From Combretum micranthum (Eukaryota > Streptophyta > Magnoliopsida > Myrtales > Combretaceae): a stretch of DNA of 64,000 nucleotides. A program made the translations under genes and the position numbers. The notes below the pieces were generated by a model. That model made no database searches and had not been told where the DNA came from. It saw only the letters and a program-made list of their open reading frames with translations. This document shows, one piece after another, positions 52,401-62,659 of this stretch. Within the stretch, counting starts at the first letter, position 1, and every line of letters begins with the position of its first letter. Location: positions 496,001-560,000 of the forward strand of contig JAMXBD010000093.1 of assembly GCA_024138025.1 (NCBI GenBank). The letters are read 5' to 3'.

Positions 52401-53634
52401 TTTTTATATTTGTATATATACTTATATATTTATATCATTTTACAAAGTTTATATTGCAAACCATAACAAAATACTATATGAATTTATCATACTTTTAATC
52501 CATAGTCCTTATAAAATAAGTTATCCACCAATAAAATATATTCACTAACTAATATATAGTAAGTCATAATTTATAATTTTTAATAGAACCATCACGCTAA
52601 TCATCTACCAATAAATTTAGCCAAAATAAAAAATCATCTATCAACAAAAACCATCAACGAATAAAATGATCCACTAGTAAAATACATTAAAAATTAATAC
52701 ATAATAAGAGTTTATAACTAAATAAATAAATTCATAATTTATAAAGTTAAATATTATTACAAAAATAATAATTCGTCATCAACAAAAGAATATATATCAT
52801 GAGCCTAAAATATAAATTCAAAAATAAACAAGTTGATTTTAATCAATATTCACCAAATAATAAATATTAAATGAAATCATACGAACATAGATTACCTTTA
52901 ATTAATCATCATAAAAAAAGTCATAGTTACAACTTACAAGTAAATTGTTATTATATTTTTCTAAATAGTTTGATTCAGTTTTACAGATTGGTTTAGTTTA
53001 TCCATTCAAACCAACTATAAATATACGGATTGATTCCGATTGAAAATTTTTTAAGCCAAATTGTTAAAAAGGACATATTTTCGAATTAGTTTGGATTTCA
53101 AATTTTGGAACTTCTACACGCGTTAAAATTCATATAAATGGTCAAAAATATGCTAGGCCTGATAAGACGGTTGTCCATTTTGGTCATAGGTCTATACTAT
53201 TTTCCATGTCATTTCCATAGGATTAGAAACCGATGGAATATCTACGTTAGAACAACATGAATTCTAGACAAAATTATCTCAATAAATTTTATCATAACTA
53301 CAGTAAGTTGTGGATAAGGATTGTGTTGCAATCATGTAACAACTGATCATATAATCTTTTCTATACTCTCTAACTAGATAGATTGAAATACTAAGTAATT
53401 AAAGCCCTTTGACTTGTAATTAATTAAAAGAAGAGGAGGACATTATTATGTGACACACGTTTTACTAATATATAAAATTTGTATTATGTAATTATATTAA
53501 AAGGAATAGAAATAAGCAACGAACAAAGTTGGAACCCGAAGACATACAAGGCAACTGATTATCCGGTTGCCCATTCTTTTTTCGTTTTATATGTGTACAA
53601 CTCTTATTATTATGCATTTCATGATTTATAATAA
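49418..53634. other. intergenic stretch with possible degenerate hAT-like sequence
   Basis: Small open frames at 49738, 49829 and 51590 show no recognisable family. At about 52205-53130 GGTTCGGTTCGGTTTGGTTC on the left and AATTAGTTTGGATTTC-type sequence on the right bracket a pure AT core, like the GGTTC-rich elements elsewhere, but no clean ends or target duplication could be found. Confidence 0.4.
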
Positions 53635-53639
53635 AAAAT

Positions 53640-54375
53640 TATTGGATTATAGATCAAACCCATATAGGTTTATAATCAGTGACATCCTACGTATATTATA
53701 TATACTTAGAAGAGAACTTGGAAATAAGAGAGTTTTTGCATTAAAAGAAGATTGGGTACCATATGCTGGCAATTGGGGTTTGTACACCGCTAGTCTTTAA
53801 GGCGACCTTGAAATTCCTTCAATTTGAAAATTTTTGTCGAGAGCTAGGAATGGGCAAGGCCAGTATCAAAGCTGCTAGCTTAAGTGGTTAATGCTACTGG
53901 CATTGGTGGTCTAAGCTACTAGCGTAGAACCGCCTTCATTCAACGGCATTTTCAATGCCACCCAAAGTTGCTTGCCTTTATTTAAATCATGCCATCCTAT
54001 GTGCCAACGTGTTTTCCCTTTGCATTTACACATATATACTCCTTGTTTGATCTTAATATTGATGAGAGGCTATCCTAAATCCCAGAGAGAGAGTCTAGAG
54101 AGAGAGAGAGAGAGGCCTATTATTTTTGAAATCCACCGTTTGTGGTGAATATTCATTTGATCCACTAGTGTTATCTAGTGAGAAAAACTATTATATCCCA
54201 TTATTATTGATAGTGAAAGATTATTTATGCTATAGTCCATGGTTTTCTCAAAATTGGATTTTTACGTAAATTTTAGTGTGTCATTTTTATTTTTGTTTTA
54301 TTGTTGTGATCGCTATGGCAAGAGGAAAAATCGATGTGATTGCTTCTAGGTTATTGGGGGATTTTTTTCCTAACA
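53640..54375 (+). repeat. 5' LTR of the Copia element (736 bp)
   Basis: It begins TATTGGATTA (the usual TG start has become TA) and ends CCTAACA. It matches the right LTR throughout with scattered substitutions. It contains a GA microsatellite near 54086-54115, and the ATATATACTCC near 54031-54041 may mark the promoter region. Confidence 0.9.
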
Positions 54376-54433
54376 AACCGATATTAGAGCACCAAGTTGA
54401 AAAGAAATTAGGGTTTGTTCTTGAATTGTAGGC

Positions 54434-55179
54434 ATGGCTAAATAACGAGGTACGATGATTAAATTAAATTCATCAAATTACTCTATCTAGAAGTCTATGA
54501 TGGAAGATCTACTGTATTGTAAAGATTTGTATTTACCTTTGGATGGTGATACTGTAAAGCCAACAAATAAATATGATGCAGATTGGGTAATTATACATAG
54601 AAAGACTTTCGTATATATCCAAAAATAGGTTGATCAAAGCATATATCATCATGTTGCACAAGAAACTAGAGCTGATCTTCTATGAAGGAAATTGGAGTCC
54701 ATATATGAGAGGTAGATTGCCTTGAGCAAACCCCCCTTGATTAGGAGAATAAGGATAGATCTAATATAACTGAGCACTTGCTTGTGAATCAACTAATTGC
54801 TATGAAGCTTGTGCTTGATGATGAGATTCAGGAACTTATGTTGTAAAGTTCACTACCTGAAAGTTAGGAGACACTTATAGTGTCTATTAGTAATTCAGCT
54901 CCAGATGGAAAGCTTACCAGTGCAATGGTGAAAGACAACCTGATGAATGAAAAAGCCAGAAGGAAAAATCTTAGAACGAGTTATGATACTCGGGCTCTTG
55001 TTACTGACAAGCATGAAAGGTGTGGTAGAAGCAGGACTAGAGAGTCAAATGATAAATTTGACAGATCTGATAAATCCAAGGGAAGATCTAAATCAAGAGG
55101 AAGGAAAAATGTCAAATGCTTTTACTATGACAAACTAGGATATTTCAAAAGAGAATGTAGACTGTGGAAGAGAGAATAA
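54434..55179 (+). pseudogene. Copia gag remnant
   Basis: The ATG at 54434 is followed by a stop as the fourth codon. Beyond it the gag frame can be followed through MMEDLLYCKDLYLP and WVIIHRKTF segments with further stops, then an open stretch 54880-55179 rich in Lys/Arg/Ser. This ends in a CCHC zinc knuckle at about 55117-55158 in which the second Cys and the His have both become Tyr, so it could not bind zinc normally. Both changes are transitions. Gag would form the virus-like particle and bind the element RNA. Confidence 0.8.
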
Positions 55180-55199
55180 GGAAAAAATAAGGGTGATGA

Positions 55200-58069
55200 A
55201 AAAGATGAAGACACAACTACTGCAGCAGGTGGTGAGATTGTTTTTACATGGGATAAGGATTGTGTTAGTCTTGCTGGTCATGATAGTGACTGGGTTATAG
55301 ATTCTTGTGCCTCCTTTCATGTGACAATACATGGTGAATTTTTCTCATCCTATATTGTTGGTGATTATGACAATGTTAGGATGGAAAACAATGAAGTATC
55401 TAAAATTGTAGGCATTAGAAATATTATTTTAGAGACTAACACTGGTTGCAAGCTTATTCTTAGAGATGTGAGACATGTTCCAGATATTCGTCTGAACCTT
55501 ATATATGTAGGGAAACTTGATGATGAAGGCTATACGGTCACTTTAGTAAAGGTAGATGGAAGCTCACTAACGATTCTCTTATTATGGAAAAAGGGAAGAA
55601 GAGTAATACACTAATATCAGCAAAACTAAGTAAAGGAGATGTGAATTTGACTGATGATACTTCTAGGGAGTTGTGGCATAAGCAACTAGGTCACATGAGT
55701 GAGAAAAGGCTCTAAATACTTGTCAAGAAACAACTTCTGTCTGATGTAAAAGGTACTCTATAAACTTGTACTAATTGCCTTGCCGTAAACAACATAGGGT
55801 TGCTTTTCAGAGAAATCTACTTGATAAGAAATATCATATACTATATTTAGTTCATACAAATGTGTTATATGAAAGACAGGACAATAGGTGGTGATCTTTA
55901 TTTTGTTACATTCATTGATGATCACTCTAAGAAGTTGTGGACCTTTGCTTTAAAGTTCAAAGATCAAGTGCTGGATCTGTTTAAGTAATTCTACACTAGC
56001 GTAGAAAGAGAAACTGGAAGAAGATTGATATATGTCAACTAGACAATGGTGGTAAGTACATATGACCATTTAAAGAGCATTGTAGAGATCATGAGATTGA
56101 ACTGGAGAAGACAGTTCCAAATACCCCGCAACTGAACGGCATAGCAGAGAGGATGAATCGCACTATCATAGAGAGAGTGAAGTGTATGTTATCACATGTC
56201 AAGCTGCTTAAATCATTATGGGGTGAAGCAATGAGAACAACTGTTGATCTGATAAATCTATCTCCCTCTTATGCTCTGGATGGAGATATCGTAGAGAGAG
56301 TCTAGATAGGTAAAGAAATTTCTTATGAACACTTACGAGTGTTTGATTGCAGGGAATTTGTGTATATTCCAAAGGATGAAAGAACAAAGCTAGATGTAAC
56401 TCAAAGTAGTGCATTTTTTTTGGTAATGCACATGACGAGTATGGATACAAATTGTGGGATCTAATTACAAAGAAGATTTTTAGAAGCAAAGATGTGGTCT
56501 TTCTTAAAGACCAAACAATTGAAGATATTAAGAAGTTACAAAAGTTGAAATCCTCATAACAAATCCCTACAAATGTAGATTCAGTATTCTCACTTGAAGA
56601 TTATAATGATGGGGAAGATGTAGAAGACATAGTTGAAGAGCCCCAAGAGCCTCATCAGCAGATTAAGATGAAGAGATTTTCAAGAGATAGAAGACCATCA
56701 GTTAGATATAGTAAAGATGAGTATGTGATGCTAATTGACAGGAGAGAACCTGAATTTTATCAAGAGGCAATGGTACATGAGTAGAAAAAGGAATGGGTTA
56801 AAGCCATACTAGATGAGATGAAATCCTTGTGTGAGAACAAGACTTATGATTGGGTGAAACTGCCAAAAGGTATGAGACCTCTGAAAAATAAATGGGTATA
56901 CAGATTGAAGACTAAAGAAAATAGCTCACAACTAAGGTACAAGGAAAGACTTATTGTGAAGAGGTTCAGTCAGATGAAAGGGGTTGATTTTGATGAGATT
57001 TTATCAGCAATTCTAAAGATGTCTTCAATTCAGTTGTACTAAGTATAGCAATCAGTTTGAACCTAGAGATTGAGCAGATGGATGTGAAGATAGCATTCCT
57101 TCATGGTGACATGGAGGAAGAAATCTAGATGGAGCAACCTGAGGGGTTCAAGGTCAAAGAGAAGGAGTACCTTGTTTGCAAATTGACGAAGAGCTTGTAT
57201 GGGCTGAAACAAGCTCCAAGGTAGTGGTACAAGAAGTTTGACTCCTTCATGATTGATCAAGGTTATACCAGACTACATGAGACCATTGTGTTTTAATTAA
57301 GAAGTTTGTCAGTGGTGAGCTTCTTATACTTCTACTATATGTAGATAATATGTTGATCGTTGGCCATGATGCAATGTAGATTCAAAATATGTGGATTGCA
57401 TTAAATAAGTCTTTCGCCATGAAAGACTTAGGATTCGCATGCCAAATTCTCAATATGAGAATCATTCGTGACAAGAAGAGCCAGAAATTATGATTATCAC
57501 AGGAAAGATATCTAGAAAATGTACTAAAGAGATTCAACATGAGCAAGGCGAAACCTATTTGTTTTCCATTTACATGTCACTTCAAACTCAGTTCTCAACG
57601 GTGTCCTAAAAGTGAGGTAAACAAAGAAGACATGACAAAAGTTCCTTATGTTTCTGTAGTTAGGAGTCTAATGTATGCTATGGTGTATATTAGACCAAAT
57701 ATTGCTCATGCTATTAGTATAGTTAGCTACTATCTCTTGAATCCGAGTAAAGAGCATTAGACCGCCATTAAATGGATTCTCAGATATCTTAAGAGAACTT
57801 CTAGGTTTAGTTTACAGTTTGGTGGTAACAAGCTTATATCGGAAGAGTTTGTAGATGCCGATATGGTTGGAGATCTAGATTCCAAGAGGTCCACTTCAAA
57901 TTATCTGATTACTTATGCAAGAGGAGCGATGTCTTGGCAATCAAAGTTGGAAAAATGTGTTGCACTATCTACCACTGAAGCAAAATATATAGCCGTAACT
58001 AAAGCCTACAAGGAGGTCTTATGGATGAAGAAGTTTTTAGAGGAACTGAGTCAAGAGCAAAAGACTTGA
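55200..58069 (+). pseudogene. Copia pol remnant (protease, integrase, reverse transcriptase, RNase H)
   Basis: Protease: the active-site segment at 55300-55314 reads Asp-Ser-Cys-Ala-Ser, with Cys in place of the usual Gly/Thr. GAG-pre-integrase: LWHKQLGHMSEKRL near 55670. Integrase: fragments from about 55900 to 56350 with several stops and frameshifts. Reverse transcriptase: 56818-57470, including NKWVYRLKTK, MDVKIAFLHGD and SLYGLKQAP; the catalytic motif at 57338-57349 reads Tyr-Val-Asp-Asn, so the second Asp is lost. RNase H: 57863-58069 with ALSTTEAKYIAV, where the conserved Glu after Ala is Lys (57983-57985). No intact polyprotein is possible. Confidence 0.88.
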
Positions 58070-58319
58070 AGGTCTTTTGTGATAACCAGAGCTATACATC
58101 TCAATAAGAATCCAGCATTCCATTCCAGATCCAAACACATTAATGTCAGGTATCATTAGATTTGAGATGTATTGGAATCAAAGTTTTTGAAGCTTGAGAA
58201 GATCCATACTGATGATAATGCTTCAGATATGATGACCAAGCCTCTACCCAAAAACAAACTTGTTAGCTACAGACAGATAGTAGGTGTGATGGAACCCCCA
58301 TATGAGTTGGAGGGGAGTT

Positions 58320-59047
58320 TGTTGGGTTATCGATTCAACCCATATATGTCTATAATCAAGGATATCCTAAGTATATTGTATATACTTAGAAGAAGACTGG
58401 AAATAAGGCGATTTTTCTTCATCAAAGGAAGATTAGGTACTGGACGTTGGTATTGGGGTTTGTACACCGCCAGCCTTTAAGGCAGCCTTAAAATTCCTTC
58501 AATTTGAAAATTTTTATCAAGAGCTAGCGACAAATAAAGCCGACATAAAGCCACAGCCTAAGTCGTCAAAGCTACTAGCATTGGTGGTCTAAGCCGCCAG
58601 CATAGAGCCGACCTTCGTTTAACAATGTTTTAATGCCACCCAAAACTACCAGCCTTCTTTTTAATCGAGCCAGCTTATGTGCCAGTATGTTTTCCCTTTG
58701 TGTTCGCACTTATATACTCCTTCTGTGGTCTTAGGGTTGATAAGAGGATATCCTAAATCCTAGAGAGAGTCTAAAGAGAGAGAAGCCTACTGTTGTTGAA
58801 ATCTACCATTTGTCGTGAAGTTCTGTGTGATCCACTAGTGTTATCTAGTGAAAAAAAACTATTGTATCCCATTATTATTGATAGTGAAAGATTGTTTGCA
58901 CTGTGGTCCCGTGGTTTTCCCAAATTAGGGTTTTCCATGTAAAGCTCGGTGTATTGTTTTTATTTCTATTGTATTATTGTGATCACTACAGATAAAAGGA
59001 AAAATCGTTGTGATTGCTTCTAGATTATTAGGGATTTTTTCTTAACA
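58320..59047 (+). repeat. 3' LTR of the Copia element (728 bp)
   Basis: It begins TGTTGGGTTA and ends CTTAACA. It differs from the 5' LTR by many single-base changes and a shorter GA tract, so insertion is old. The last short open frame of the internal region runs into it. Confidence 0.9.
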
Positions 59048-59052
59048 AAAAT

Positions 59053-59574
59053 TTAGATCCAATCTTCATAAATTGATGTCAAAACAAGATGAGAGATTAG
59101 AGATTTCTTGAATTTGTGCTCTAAACATTAAAGAGATGGTCATGGAATATTTAGTAGTTTAATGGTCGCATGAATTTCAAATTGTGGTAATTGTGGATTG
59201 AGTGGTACTATGAAACTTAATGGAGTCAAGATAGAGCAAATTACTTGAAGCAAAACGATGAGAACAAACACTAACGAAATAAATTGTTGCAAAAATATAA
59301 TAGAGATAAGTGAAATGATGTCTCTCTCTAATATATATAATATATATATACAAGAATAAGAAGTTAAATGAAATAACAAAGAAAAACATAATAATTTACT
59401 CAGAAACCTTATTCGACTATTTCCCTATATGACGAATTTATAAGGTTTATTCAATAAATAGTTGTTGCATAAAAAGATCATTAATTTATTCCTAAGAACT
59501 TCTTGTGGTCTAGCCTATTCTGAAGAACAATTGAGGGAAATTTTTGCATAAAAAGTCTAGCCTCTTCTAAAGTC
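59053..59574. other. intergenic spacer
   Basis: A (TA)n stretch lies near 59332-59351. Nothing else recognised. Confidence 0.4.
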
Positions 59575-59773
59575 CTATGAACTAGACATCTTTACTGGTT
59601 CGAAACCAGCCTGAACTAGAATCGAACCGAGAAGGCCAGTTTCCAGTTCGTTTTGGAATAGATGAACCGACCAATATCATTTTTTTTTTTTAATTTTGTA
59701 ATAGAATCGGAGAAAAAATTTGAAACGGCTTGATCTTTTTTTGTTCCTTTCCATCTCTCTCTCTCTCTCTCTT

Positions 59774-59816
59774 CCCCCCCCCCCCCCCCCCCCCCCCCAC
59801 CCCCCCCCCCCCCCCC

Positions 59817-59850
<34 letters not shown>
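59774..59850 (+). repeat. 77-base poly-C tract
   Basis: An uninterrupted run of C except for A at 59799 and 59817, preceded by a (TC)n run from 59754. It is extraordinary in such AT-rich DNA and prone to length errors in sequencing. The complementary strand could form G-quadruplexes. Confidence 0.95.
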
Positions 59851-59853
<3 letters not shown>

Positions 59854-60015
59854 TATTACTTCCCCCTATATGTGAAGATTAGACCAATCTTCGGCTGCTG
59901 CCACAGCTTTTGTTTTTTTTTTTTTCCTCTCACTCGCCCCCAATATTACTTTCCATCATGTACGAAAAAATTGGACCAAAAGGTCTAAATCTTCAACTGT
60001 TGTTGCAACTTTTCT
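59841..60015 (+). repeat. two-copy tandem repeat after the poly-C tract
   Basis: CCCCTAATATTACTT...GACCAATCTTCGGCTGCTGCCACAGCTTTT is followed about 90 bp later by CCCCCAATATTACTT...GTCTAAATCTTCAACTGTTGTTGCAACTTTT. The first copy starts at the end of the poly-C tract and the second is preceded by only a short C run. Confidence 0.6.
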
Positions 60016-60324
60016 TCTTTTTCCTTTTTTTTTTTTCTATTTCATGCAAATTTAGGCTACTGGTTGCATATGCAATCTTTCACTATTGTTGTTGTCACAG
60101 GAAATTCCAATAAATACATTAGCGTTTTGTGTTTTTTTTTATAACATTGAACCGGCTTGAACCATCTGTTCTTGGCTGAAACCACCCAAAAACCAATGGA
60201 ATCGGCTGTTCCAATCCAGTTTTAAAACTGGTTGAGCTGGTTCGGTCCAGGTTTAGAAATCGCCGATGACTGTTTTGGTCCAATTCCCTGTTCAAACCAA
60301 ACCATACCCATGTCTACTACAAAC

Positions 60325-60800
60325 TTCTTATGGTCTGCAATTCTATTTATTCCTGGCATAACATGATTTGGATCTTTTAAGGCGTAATCTAGACATTTTT
60401 CTAGTAAAATCTTGGTTAATCCATTTTGAGTTCTTCAAAAAGATTTTGAACCAATTTTCTTGAACAATTTTGAGCAATTTGATTAATTTACAATTAATAG
60501 TTGTAGACAATTTAATTTAGCATAAACAAAATAGTGTCTTCCAAATTTGTTTAAACAATTTTTCCAATTTATATATGAAGAGGAAAAAACAAAAAAGAAA
60601 TTATTGAATAACTTCTTCTCAATAAGTATGCATATATTGAAAAAAAGTTCTATCGAAATTTGTTACATGATACTTGTAATTGAGTGAGTTTTTGCAAACA
60701 AATAAAATTAATCTATAATCTAGCACACAGCTTCAACCTTCTCCTTCTTTGATACGTCTAAGAAGATGCTCAAAAGATTATTATTTAATTATTGACGCAA
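60325..60800. other. intergenic spacer
   Basis: AT-rich; nothing recognised. Confidence 0.4.
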
Positions 60801-61299
60801 TGATAGAAAAGGAAAATACTACAATCTGTTGATTCTAAGAATACCTAAAAACGATACTCAAAAACCTATTCATTTATGAATACTAAGTAATGATATCAAA
60901 GTTGGTAAATTCTCTAAAGAATTCGAAATTTATGAATAAAGAGCAAAGATAGCTTACATTGTATTACTAATAACTGAATGTTCTTTTATTCTAAGGCATA
61001 CATTCATATATGGAAAAAAAATTTGTTAAAAAGAAAATTCCTAAAATGTCTATAGACATAAACAAAAAAATTGAACGACTTAATAAATTTCACAGATGGC
61101 ACATAACAGAAAGTTCCTAAAAAACCTATAAACAAAAAAATAATAATAATAATTAAATGATGAAATCAATGACATAGACGACATATAAAGGAAAGTTTAT
61201 AAAAAGTCTATAGACATCAAAGTAATTAAAAAGGATGAATAAATGCCAATTTATTTCTTTCCTAAATTTGCATAAAGCATTGTCATCTCTTCTACCACA

Positions 61300-62136
61300 T
61301 CATTTTTCCTAGGTTAGACAAAATTCGCCCTCGAATTTTCACTATGTCACACAAGAACCAATTGGAATTAATTAAACAAGCCTCAAATAAATCTATCCAA
61401 CCTCAGTTAGTCAACTCGCACCACTTCATCGCCAATCCGTTTTAGATGCTCCTTGAACCTATTATCTTCTTTCTAGAATGGTGCTAATAGACTAAAAAAT
61501 GTTATTCCTTAGCTAATCATCTTCGAAAGTTTTAAAAGTTATACAAGACCTCCTAACAACCAAATTCTCTTTACCATCTCTCGTTACATACTCCTATTCA
61601 ACATAATTAATATAAAAAATTGGTTCATCGTCACTAATAGCTTCAAAACATCATCCTCTTCATCAATAAAATATCAAAGAATGGTTCACCATCAGTCTCG
61701 AAAACATCATCTTCTTCTTCTTCTTCATTCTTAAAAATTAGGTTTTCATAGGAGTAAAACAAGTGTCTTTTTCTTCATTTCCATCCAATTTCCCTACATC
61801 TCTAATCTTCCTCAACAAAGTTTACCACACCTGCATGATAATTCTTCATAATGCTCTTCTTCATCAATAGAAGAGGAATCATCCTCTACCTTCATCAAGA
61901 TCATACATCATATTAGGGTTTATTCCAAGGCTAGGGTTGAAATTCCTATTCTGATTCCCTATAAATGTGTACATCATCTCTACAAGTTGATCCACTATCA
62001 CATCTAATTGACGCTCTATAACTGCATCCAACCACTTGTTCGATCATTTGTCCGATCCTCCAATCTAGATCATCACGATCATAGATCTCCTCCACTGCAC
62101 ATCATTGATTGGTTTGCCCTGCCTCCTTGGTGCCAT
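61300..62136 (-). pseudogene. gypsy gag-start and pol-tail remnant
   Basis: On the minus strand an ATG at 62136, 20 bp inside the primer-binding site, opens a segment beginning Met-Ala-Pro-Arg-Arg-Gln-Gly-Lys-Pro, as in many plant gypsy gags. It is soon broken by frameshifts and stops. An acidic Glu/Asp-rich stretch follows (about 61650-61960). The far end, just before the left LTR, has LKRIGDEVV and IRGRILS segments like the C-terminus of gypsy polyproteins. The middle of the element, several kilobases in a full copy, is missing. Confidence 0.6.
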
Positions 62137-62156
62137 ACTCCAAAAGCAAACACAAC

Positions 62157-62168
62157 TCTGATACCAAC
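62157..62168 (-). other. primer-binding site (initiator tRNA-Met) of the gypsy element
   Basis: TTGGTATCAGAG on the minus strand matches the standard plant LTR-element primer-binding site and sits five bases inside the 5' LTR. Confidence 0.8.
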
Positions 62169-62659
62169 CAACATAGTAAAAGAAAAGGAAAATACCACCA
62201 TCCGATGATTTTAAGAATACTCGAAAGTGATCCTCAAATACCTATTCTGTGAATACCTAGGTAAATAACATCCAAAGTCAATAAATTCTATAAAGAATTC
62301 AAAATTTGGGAATAAAGAGCAAATACAGCTCAAATTATATTACTGAATAACTGAATGTTCTTTTTCATAAGCAACATTTATATATAAAAAAAAAAAAAGA
62401 AAAGCAAAATGCAAAATTTGCCATAAATAAAAATTCTAAAAAGTTACAGACATAAAATAAATAATTAAATGATGGAATAAATATCACAGACGGCACGTAA
62501 AGAAAAGTTCCTAAAAAGCCTTTAGACATAAAAACATGAATGGCACATAAAGGAAAGTTCATAAAAAAGTCTATAGACATCAATATAATTAAAAAGGAAT
62601 AAATGTTAATTTATTTCTTTCCCAAATTTGAATAAAGCATTGTTATTTCTTCCCTTGCA

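Larger units (their letters stand above)
53640..59047 (+). mobile_element. full-length Ty1/Copia LTR retrotransposon, inactive
   Basis: LTRs at 53640-54375 and 58320-59047 enclose a gag-pol region in Copia order (gag, protease, integrase, reverse transcriptase, RNase H). AAAAT flanks both sides (53635-53639 and 59048-59052), fitting a 5-bp target duplication, though an A-rich string is weak evidence alone. A degenerate initiator tRNA-Met primer-binding site (GATATTAGAGCACC, from 54380) follows the left LTR and the purine tract GGAGGGGAG (58309-58317) precedes the right LTR. Many stops and lost catalytic residues show it can no longer move by itself. Confidence 0.93.
59583..60316. mobile_element. 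hAT-like non-autonomous element, GGTTC-rich, with poly-C core
   Basis: The left end is TAGACATCTTTACTGGTTCG and the right end, reverse-complemented, TAGACATGGGTATGGTTTGG. Flanks CTATGAAC (59575-59582) and CTACAAAC (60317-60324) agree at six of eight bases, and both differences are transitions, fitting a decayed 8-bp target duplication. Subterminal parts are packed with GGTTC/GAACC motifs. No coding capacity. Its ends resemble those of 19280-20017. Confidence 0.65.
60801..62659 (-). mobile_element. internally deleted Ty3/gypsy-type LTR retrotransposon
   Basis: Direct repeats 60801-61299 and 62174-62659 are LTRs of about 0.49 kb that match over their length (for example AAGAATWCT, GAATAAAGAGCAAA, ATAACTGAATGTTC and the shared end AAAGCATTGTYAT). 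The orientation is minus: TTGGTATCAGAG, a perfect initiator tRNA-Met primer-binding site, lies at 62157-62168 beside the right-hand (5') LTR. The ~0.87-kb interior keeps only the start of gag and the tail of the polyprotein region. No protease, polymerase or integrase is present. A target duplication could not be fixed (CGCAA versus CACAA is a candidate). Confidence 0.85.

Noticed and set aside
55135..55332. Minus-strand open frame inside the Copia element
   Set aside because: Antisense shadow of the gag-protease region.
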